Made by a program: the position numbers and the translations under genes. 64,000 nucleotides of DNA from Oscarella lobularis (Eukaryota > Porifera > Homoscleromorpha > Homosclerophorida > Oscarellidae), in NCBI RefSeq assembly GCF_947507565.1, contig NC_089190.1, positions 124,001 to 188,000 on the forward strand, given 5' to 3'. The first letter of the stretch is position 1. Every line of letters starts with the position of its first letter. This document shows, piece by piece, positions 56,001-64,000 of the stretch. The notes under the pieces are model-generated. The model searched no databases, was not told the origin of the DNA, and saw nothing but the letters and a program-made list of their open reading frames with translations.

Positions 56001-59000
56001 CGTTTACGCTTAATTACGCCGCTCGTCTCTGGTCGTTTCTCGTCGTCGACGAGACAGGTTTCTACAGATTTCGATTTCTAACCGGTGCCGGACTCCGCGT
56101 TCGACTTTGGATCGACGACCGCATCGTTTTCACGTCTCGCAGGTCGCTTCGATATCTATACAAATCGAAGCCTCACATCACCGAATCGTTCGAACTGCGT
56201 CAAGGAGTCTCTCGTCTCCGATTCGATTTCATTCAAGAGCGTCTCATCTCGTCCGATTACGACAATGCTCTATTGGTCGACTACTCCGGCCCGTCGTTCG
56301 ACTGGAGACCGATACCCATGGACAAGCTCTTCCGACGTTACGCTCTTCCCGACGGAACTTCGCAGCCGGCGAATCCGAATTTCGACGTCGAACAATTCGA
56401 ACCGACGACAAGCTATCTTCGCGTGAACTCGCTAATTGTTGCGAAGAACGGTGCTGATTTGACTGTGAGCGAGACGGGCGTCGTCGAGGTCGGCGACGAA
56501 TTCCTCTGGATATCGCACTCAACCGGATTGCAATCGAACGTCGTCAATCGCGGTCGCTTCGTCGACGTCGAGGCGAACGAGGTCGCACCGTCATCGATAT
56601 TTGTCAACTACTACGACGACAATTACGTTTCTAATGGCAACTCGACGTCCGTCACATGGATCAATTCAAATGGCGGTCTGTGGGACGACGAGACGAATTG
56701 GTATCCGAGACGCGTGCCTCGAGCTGACGACGACGCTTACGTGACGATGGACGGCGACTATCGGTTTATGATTCGAAATCACAGTCGAGCCAACGCACTC
56801 TCCTTGACTCTCGGCAGTGGGTCAAGCGACAGTCGGCCGGAACTCGTTGTCGGGCATTTTGCTCGCGCGGATATCGGTAGTCTCGACGTCAATACGCCTA
56901 TTACGACAATACGAGGTCGGCTATCGGTGCAGTTTCTGACGTTTCGCGGTCAAACGATTACCGGGGGTGGCGAACTTCACGTCGCTAGGCGATTCTTCTT
57001 TGCCAGGAGCTCGTACACGAAACGTTATTTTTCTCGCATCAACGTAACAGTAAGCAAATTATTTGACGTCGAATCAAGACTCTACGACGACGACGTCTAC
57101 CACCCTTACTTCAACCGTTACGACGCGCCGCATCTCTACTGCGACCGTTGCTACGTCATCAACGAAATAGGATCGACGTTTCAGACCGTAGATTTGCACT
57201 TGTTTGTCATTGGCAACGAGGTGTCGTCGGAGTCGGACGGGTTTCGACGAGGAGTCGTTAATTACGGGCTTGTCGTTCTCGAACTCGTGCCGTCCACAAT
57301 CATGGCGTGGGACGTGAGAAACTACGGCGAATTCGTCGTCGTCACGAAAACGTATTATGAGTCGAAATCTTTGGACTATCGCGGCTCGTTTGTCAATTAT
57401 AACGCGACCCGAATCTATCTGTCGTCGGTTGTCTTCCGGGAGACGTCGACGGTTATATCGGCGCACGGCAGCGTGTGGAAAACGTACGGCTACCCCTTGC
57501 GACGCAAAGGCGCGCCGTCGTTTCCCGAGGGCGAACAACTTTCGGGACAGTGGCGTCGTTTCATCGACGACGTCTATCAGAACGTCGCGACTTTGAATGA
57601 CTCTACCGTCGTGTGGAACGCGAGGTTTGCCATTGAAATCGACGTCAAAAACGCGCTCTCGTCTTCGACGTTTTCCTTTTTTCGGTTCGAAACGTACGGT
57701 TACGTCAACTTTCGTTTGAGCAATTCAGTCGATTTTGCCGACGGTTTGTACATGGATCGTCACGGCGATCTTTCGCTTATTCGTAGAACGTTCATCGATC
57801 AGCGTCATGTGGCCGCTATAGGAAATCTGGTGACCGGTCAAGCGTTCGTCGGCGAAGGTTGGAATCTGGCAATTGGAAAGGCGAAGTTTTATCGTCGCTC
57901 GACCATCGACGACGATGCAATCGTAACGGCGAAGAAAGGGCGAGAATCGACGCTAGACTTCTACGACGAGCTCGTCGTGAATGGGCGAGGAGTCCTGAAC
58001 GTCGTCGATGCGTCGACGAATTGTCACTCGGACGTCGCGCAAGCAGGAACGATACGAATCGGCAACGGTCGCATGAGCGTCGACGGTCGTTGCACATTCG
58101 AAGCGGGCGAGTTCGTGGCGGCAAACGGCACAATTCGGTTGCGCGGTGGTTTCGACATCGTCGGCATTTCGGACAAAGTGTTCACCAACGTTCGCATTCG
58201 TATCGACGCTCCGAAAGATGGGATTCCGAGTACGCTGCAGACTGGCTTCTCCTCCTCCTCCTTGACCTTAGCGGGCGACGGTTTGATATTCGGTCGGGAA
58301 TCGGTGACTGTCGACGTTTGTGAGACGTGCCAATTTCATGTTCTCGATCCCATTCGCTGGGTACCGGATCCGATCCTTGGCGTCGTGACGACGTTTGTCA
58401 ATTCCGGTTCGCTCGTTCGTCGCGGTCGTCCTGGCACGGCGGTAATCTACGGACACTACGTCGGAAATGAGGAGAACTTTCAGACAACGGCGAAGAGCCT
58501 CGTCGTATTTCGCTCGTTACCCGAGGGAAAGACAGCGACTTGGACGAATCGCGAAGGCGGTAGTTGGAACGACTCTTCGAACTGGAATCCTCGTCGCGTC
58601 CCTCTTTCGACCGACGTCGTGCGCATCGCGCTGCCCGGGAGTTATCGGATAACGATACCCGACGGTCTTGTCGTCAAAGTGACTGTTTTGTATGCCGAGT
58701 CGGCGGACGTCGAGTGGTCGAGTCGTCGGCTCGACTTATCGTATCGGAATTCGATGCTCGTCTACGGATTTTGACTGTGAAAGGCTTTCTTCAGTCGACG
58801 TGGTTCAGATGGAGCGGACAGCTGCTCGACGGCGATGTGGCTTCGGCAGCGAGCCGGGGTCGTCTCGTGGTCACAACGTCGTTTATAATATTAAGTGGAA
58901 GATACAGTGACAAACGTATTCGGCATTTGGTTGTGGAAAACAGAGGCAAGCTGACCCACGGCGCATTTTTTGATACACTGGAGTGCGTTCATTGCACGAT

Positions 59001-61023
59001 TTTCAACTACGGTGTTTACTCTGTTAGGGGAGTGGACCATAGCATTTCTTCCCATAGGATGTATTCCGAGGCTCCGCTCATTGATGGTTTTCGATCAGGG
59101 TTAATTAACTACGGCTTCGTCAACATTGAAGTCGTTTCCTGGAATGGGTGGTCGTGGGACGTTCGTAACTACGGTAACTTCTCTGTCTTCCCCGGAAACC
59201 GACAATACTATTATAAGTTTCATTTTTGGTCAATTGTACTGTCAAATTACAAGCAGCTCAGCTTTTACGGTATCGAAGTTATCGTTCACGGTTCAACACG
59301 CTTCACGAAAGGGAATGGCTCAATTGATTTCTTTGGGAATCCCTACCCATTTCGCGGCGATCGGGAATCCTACTTTGAAGAAAACTCGACGGCGTGGGAT
59401 TTCAACTGGCGATGCTTCTTAAGAATTTCGTCCGGCTCAGACGCCGTCTTCCATTTTAACAGAATTGTTTTCAAAGGGATCTGGGACATTTCTATCGACA
59501 TCGGCGCTCCTCACTCCGGCAACCCCAATCCGAATCTTTTCTTCATCCATTCACTTCTAGAAATGCATCGCAGCAGCGCGCTTCGTTTGACCTATAGCTA
59601 TTTCTATAGACCGACGATCAATTGGAAATTTATTATTTCACCGAAGGCTCGAGTGAACTTGGGGCACTTGCAAATCGGTCGTGCATGGTCCGTGAGCGTT
59701 GGCGCGGGGGCTTCATTTGACGTTCAAGGCGAACTCTCCATTGAACGACAGTCGCTCCTAAGTCTTTCCTCCGGGCCAAATTCGGTCTTTGGCGATGTTT
59801 TTACTTTACATCGCGACGGAAAGTTCTCTCTCAGCGATCGACTCGTGACTATGAATTCTGGGTGGACACTCGACGGGCACGTCAATTTGACCAACTCTAC
59901 AACCGTAGTCAAAGGAAAGCTTAATTGGAATGGCGGCCTCGTCAAAGGTCGCCAGTCGGCAACGGTGCGACTGCAGAGCGGATGCGAAATAGCAGGAAGT
60001 TTACCAAAGACGCTGGACGGCATAGCAGTAGAAATCTCAGCGGATAGACCCACCGTCCGAAACGGTATCATTGCTGAATATTTTCAGTCCAAAGAGTGGA
60101 AGCACTTAGACATGAACAGAGGGAAGCCGTTATACGATCTGCATTTTCCTGGCACTGAGACTGTTGGTCCTTACACCAAGACGTTGCCACCAGAGTTCGA
60201 CTTGCCGTCGACGAAAGGAGAAATGATACAATTCGAGACCTCCTTCGATATCGAACCTGAAGTGATCAAACCTTTGTTTTCGCGTTCGGCGCCGGGAGAC
60301 TCGTTTGTCCGTAGCTACGCGGCGCGTTTGTGGTCCTATTTGCAAATAGATAGAAGTGGCTTCTACACGTTCTTTTTTTCTATGGGGAAAGGGTTGAAGA
60401 TTCGCCTTTCTCTTGACGGCACGTTCTACTACAAATCGAATATCAGCGTCAGTTTCCTAGACGAAGTAAAGACGTCGGCTATTCATATAAAAGCCGGACT
60501 TCGACTCATGAGAGTCGACTACATTTCTCAAGACAACGAGTTTGTGGCAACACGATTCAGCTACTTATCGGTGAAATACGCAGGACCTGATGTTCCTAAG
60601 CAACTCATCCCTAGTGCTAAACTCTACGCCGTTCGATACAATGAAGGGAAGGGAGTCTACGAAGGATCTGCTTCTAGCATGAAATTTCTTGGAGACGATA
60701 GGGTATGCGAGTCGCTGTTTTCTGTCGACGCTGACTACTTTCCGAGTAGTGTTAGTCGCTGCAGAGTGAGCGGAACTGGAAAGTTGCTCACTCAGAATTT
60801 CGTCAACATAACGGTCGGAGTATTAGGCATTTTGGACGTGACTACGAACACAAACTGGCCAAAGCCTCCGGTCGGTGACAGACTTCGTCTGACCGTCAAT
60901 GGGATGGTAGTGAAAACGGCTGGAGACGGCACGGCGGAGTTGAATACCGTTTATAACGTCAACGTCACGTCCGGTTGTGTGAAGAGCTTCTCAGGGCAAC
61001 TCGATCTCGGGCATTTTGTTTGA
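53059..61023 (+). CDS. Very large secreted PA14-domain protein with W-motif modules
   Basis: Exon 1 (53059-53192) encodes MGSTQFLAYFAVLLFRLSWS, a signal peptide, then WTGSGTRWSDPNNWSC. A 1,108-nt intron (53193-54300) joins in phase to the long exon, giving NTVPRSSDDVRISS. The module-start pattern (W..GG.W.D..NW.PRRVP...D) recurs near 56660 and 58545, so three modules lie in tandem, each continuing as a repetitive beta-rich region (GRLVV, NYG.V.E). Two PA14 domains: residues about 530-715 (GVLAEYFQYRVDTDLTSQIN, YAARLWSFLVVDETGFYRF) and about 1960-2150 (GIIAEYFQ, YAARLWSYLQIDRSGFYTF). PA14 domains bind carbohydrate or act in adhesion. The reading switches frame once near 58710, between YAESADVEW and SARLIVSEFD; this could be a sequence error or a disabling shift. 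Total about 2,240 residues with no membrane anchor seen. Confidence 0.7.
53204..54177. mobile_element. 974 bp compound inverted-repeat insertion in intron 1 of the PA14 gene
   Basis: Bounded by a 9-bp direct repeat AAGAAGGGT (53195-53203, 54178-54186). The truncated gene copy at about 12735-12745 reads straight through one AAGAAGGGT, proving the empty site. Ends are AGCCTTAGTCTGG and GAGAGGCTAC, with AGGGTCTGGCTGGAG near the right end. Inside, 53795-53865 and 53990-54060 are ~65-bp inverted arms (GCGCGTTGCTCCGCACTTCG, and the complement), themselves nested in weaker outer arms. No coding capacity. Confidence 0.75.
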
Positions 61024-62044
61024 CTCCATTTCGTGAAATTGTTTCTTTGCGTCTATCTGTGTGCATGTGTGTCTTTCTTCTTTGACGTTTTCTTCTTTTC
61101 TTTCTTGCGTGTGTCTTAGTCTGAATTGGGAAGGGAGAAACCGTCTCCTGCAAAAGATAAAAGAATCGTCTCAGCACTTCCTGTCACATCAGATTGGCTT
61201 GAAAGCTAGAGAAGCTCGCCGCCTTTCTTTTGCAGACGTCAAAGCAATAGAGCTTATGCATGTGACGTCACTTGATCACGTGCATGACCTCTGAGTGGCA
61301 GAAAGCGTGCCACTCAAAATAAAAAAGGCCGTAGCATCTAAGCGAAGCCTCATTTGTTCTGGCCTAGCTGCCTTGGCAGCTTCTAGTAGGTTAGATTATC
61401 ATTGCCCAAAGGTGTCGCGGTAGCTAGACGCGATTTAAAGCGTTTTCGTAGAGCTTTTGAGCTTCGCGGTGTAGAGACCCGCGAAACGCGTGAAGGTTTC
61501 TCTAGCGAAGCGACTTGAAGCACCGCGTAGTGTAATGACATGTTCAACATTCTGGCGTACCTACCGGTGTGAAAACACTAATTCTGAAGGCTTTACTAGC
61601 TCATTCAGATGAAAAAGTAGCTTACTGCGCCTTAGACGCTAAACCAATCGCCCTTTCAGACAACTATCAGTTCGAATTCAAGTTTCTGATGTTACATCCT
61701 CTAAATCAAGCAACAAGTTTTGTTTGCAACGAGTTGAGACGCGAAAACTTCACAAGGGTCCCCGAAAAACGAAGCACGCTTTAAAATGTCTGTTGTCTTA
61801 TTAACTTCACTTTACAAAAGTACAAAACCCTTCTTTAGCGCAGTTAAGCTGCGACGAGGGTTTCTGTGGGTGCGGCCATACGCCGCTCTTACGTTTCTGC
61901 CACTCAGTTGCGCGCGCTACCATTGGTCTCTGACGTTGTGCATAAGCTCTATTAACGCGCGTCAGTCATATCAAAATCCCGGCAAGGGATTACAGTGCCT
62001 TCTACGTGAGCGCACAAGCCTACAGGCACTGCCTTATCGGTCGC
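61024..62044. other. Gene-free stretch
   Basis: No coding region supported. A small hairpin GAGTGGCAGAAAGCGTGCCACTC lies at about 61292-61314, and GCGAAACGCGT/GCGTTTTCG-type inverted motifs at 61435-61520. Confidence 0.35.
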
Positions 62045-64000
62045 CGTCAACGTCATCAGCGACGCAGACCTAAACGTAATCGTCGCTAAACGAATCGACT
62101 CGAAATCCACAGGCACCGAAGCTAAGGCCCCTGTTCCATCCTCTTACATGGACATCTAGTACCGAATCACCGTACAGCACTGACGTTCTTTCGTCTACAG
62201 TTACGAGAACAGTAGACGCCGCGAAGCTAGCTTGTGGAAAAGCAGAACGAGACACCGAACGATATCGCTTTATGTTTGACTACTCAAATACGAAAGAAAT
62301 CTGTACTCGCGCCTACGGAAACTTTCAGGTCGAGAAAAGCCGACTCGATCGCCTTTTTTAATGATTTATTAATAAATTATTAGGTCGTCCGTCTGATGCA
62401 TGAATTTTGTGAATGGTCGATTCCGAGTCGAAGGTGATACGCGTGAGACTGTACGACGTACAGCTGAAGATAATTTCATTGGATAAACTTGAAAGCCTAC
62501 ACACGTTCCGGTGAATATGCAAAATAGAAGGAATTAATTACGTAAATATGTTTTATAGGCTTCAAGAGATTGAGGTCGTTGATTTGGCTTTTCTTTGTGC
62601 ACTTGTGTCACCTGCATTAGCTCTCATGTTTTCCAATGTGATGCTTCTATTCTTATGCTTTTCTCTTTTTCATTTGCTTGAAAGTCACGGGAGATTCAAA
62701 GACTTTTAGGGAAACATAGTGGCATTGAAGCCAAAGCAACTATGTCTATATTCAGGTGTGTCAATAGTCAAATATTCGTTTTGATTTAATGAAAATATTT
62801 AATTGATATTTAGTAGATACCTCGTCTTGCAGTTTTTGAATACACACGCAGTCTGTGTTCTCGGCGCAATGGCGACTGCTCGTTCTTCTACTTCAAGCTG
62901 AATCCTATGTTAGGTATTCATATCCTTCATGTAATGTGAGATGTCGTAATAAGCATGGGCCAAACTGAAATAGAGAAGAGGGAGGACAGCTATTGATGTC
63001 TCTTTTTAGGCGCTCTTTCTGCCAGAAAGAGAAAATTATTCGTTCAGCGTGTTCACGTGCTCGATTGACCGACAGATGGATTCATTGCCATCAGAATCGT
63101 AATCGCTCGTTGCTCCAAGTACGGTGAGAGCTCTTTGCACGTGACCGGTATCGGTATCTATTTATTTACGGCCTAGTGACGTTGCGACTCTACTGAATGA
63201 CTTGTAAAGTCTAATTCAGCCTTTAATTAAGGGTTATAGTTGATAGGTGTGGTGTAGACGGTAAACGCACGACGTACTATGGGCCCTAACTACTACCGAA
63301 ATTGATTGAAACGGTTTCTCTCTTATGAGGTGGTGCTCTGCTCACGTTTCGAATCCCTCAAGTCCAAAGAGTAGTATGGTCGCTCAACAGCCTATTGTTC
63401 GGTGGTCTCGTTCTAGCACCTCTAACCGTAGAAAAACACGAGGAACAGGACAATGAGTTGTGCGTGCTTTAATTAAAATTAAGTTCAGAGAACAGGCATC
63501 TGATTATCTTGAAGTCTACCCGTGCTCCATCGCTTCGTCAAGAACCAGGATGAAAGGTACATACATCGTGTTCATTGCTTCAACTAAGCTGATATATATT
63601 TTTAGGAATTGGGGGTCCTGAGCACGACCCCGTTATTGAAAAACTGCTCGCGCGGGGTCCCGGGCACGACCCCGTCATCAAAAACTGCCTCGAAGGGGTC
63701 CTGGGCAAGACCCCGTCGAAACTGCCCGTGCATGAAAACGCGAGGGGAAACTCTGTGCAAATTTTTCAAATTTATTAAATAAAACATGCGTCCCTTCCCT
63801 TACAAAACCGCGAGCAGTTTTTGATGTCGGGGTCTTGCTCAGGACCCCGTTCGAGCAGTTTTTGATGACGGGGTCTTGCTCAGGACCCCAAGGTAACGCC
63901 TACGCAAAAGAAATTACGACGAGCAGCTTTACCTTGCGAGGGCTTACCTGCTCATCTATTGTTTTCATTAGCACACGTCGAAGACTCTACAGCAAACATT
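62045..64000. repeat. Right arm of the ~1.9 kb inverted repeat (partner 2927-4840)
   Basis: Reverse complement matches 2927-4840 to the last base of the window, so the true end is outside. Contains about 110 bp (about 62140-62265) without counterpart in the left arm. No gene of its own. Confidence 0.8.
63612..63889. repeat. Mirror cluster of five GGGGTC...GACCCC hairpin units
   Basis: Units start at 63612, 63654, 63695, 63829 and 63870. Spacing (42, 41, 134, 41) is the exact mirror of the left-arm cluster, and the 6-bp arms are retained in all ten units. Confidence 0.8.

Noticed and set aside
57074-58133. Long antisense frames opposite the PA14 gene
   Set aside because: They mirror the Arg/Ser/Asp-rich codon use of the sense frame and have no domain content.

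Overview
The window looks like nuclear DNA from an early-branching animal, most likely a sponge; a homoscleromorph such as Oscarella would fit, but that is inference. Genes have short GT-AG introns (mostly about 45-120 nt). The families are animal ones: a C-type lectin receptor, a Frizzled-type cysteine-rich domain, a SMYD SET/MYND methyltransferase, a complement C3-like C345C tail, PARP-type macro domains, MACPF-apextrin proteins, BTB-BACK proteins and XRN1. No bacterial operons, rRNA genes or CRISPR arrays are visible.

Layout. 0-1.2 kb: end of a C-type lectin-like membrane receptor. 2.9-4.8 kb: left arm of a long inverted repeat whose right arm is 62.0-64.0 kb. 4.8-10.8 kb: two copies of a repeat carrying GGCCTCAC palindromes, each fused to the same host-gene fragment; between them lie a membrane-anchored P-loop ATPase gene (-) and an unnamed small spliced gene (-). 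10.85-14.5 kb: a truncated, inverted copy of 50.7-56.1 kb, holding the 5' part of a PA14 gene and a small secreted-protein gene. 15.0-18.9 kb: a broken C3-like 3' fragment, an unnamed 162-residue gene and an XRN1 pseudogene, all (-). 19.2-26.9 kb: a BTB-BACK gene (-), a PARP-like macro-domain pseudogene split by a 1,050 bp terminal-inverted-repeat element, a small secreted-protein gene (-) and a BTB fragment (+). 27.0-32.2 kb: a secreted Frizzled-CRD plus lamin-tail-like protein (-) and an apparently complete SMYD gene (+). 32.2-38.6 kb: repeats, a BTB fragment (+) and a second, nearly whole BTB copy (-). 38.6-42.8 kb: a Ty3/gypsy LTR retrotransposon with identical LTRs, sitting inside a small inverted-repeat element. 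43.4-44.8 kb: the second macro-domain pseudogene. 45.1-49.6 kb: a head-to-head pair of MACPF-ApeC genes, each with a TATA box and the same tiny first exon. 50.7-61.0 kb: the long partner of the inverted duplication, ending in a very large secreted PA14 protein gene.

The genes read as host-interface biology (pattern recognition, pore formation, complement, PARP/macro domains, secreted adhesion-like proteins) in a region reshaped by duplication, inversion and inverted-repeat elements. Two inverted duplications occur in mirrored order about a point near 33 kb, so the window behaves like a decayed, much-interrupted giant palindrome. Several insertions can be dated relative to the duplications because the partner copy keeps the empty site. 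Exon boundaries below were worked out by hand from splice sites, reading phase and protein pattern and have not been tested against transcripts.
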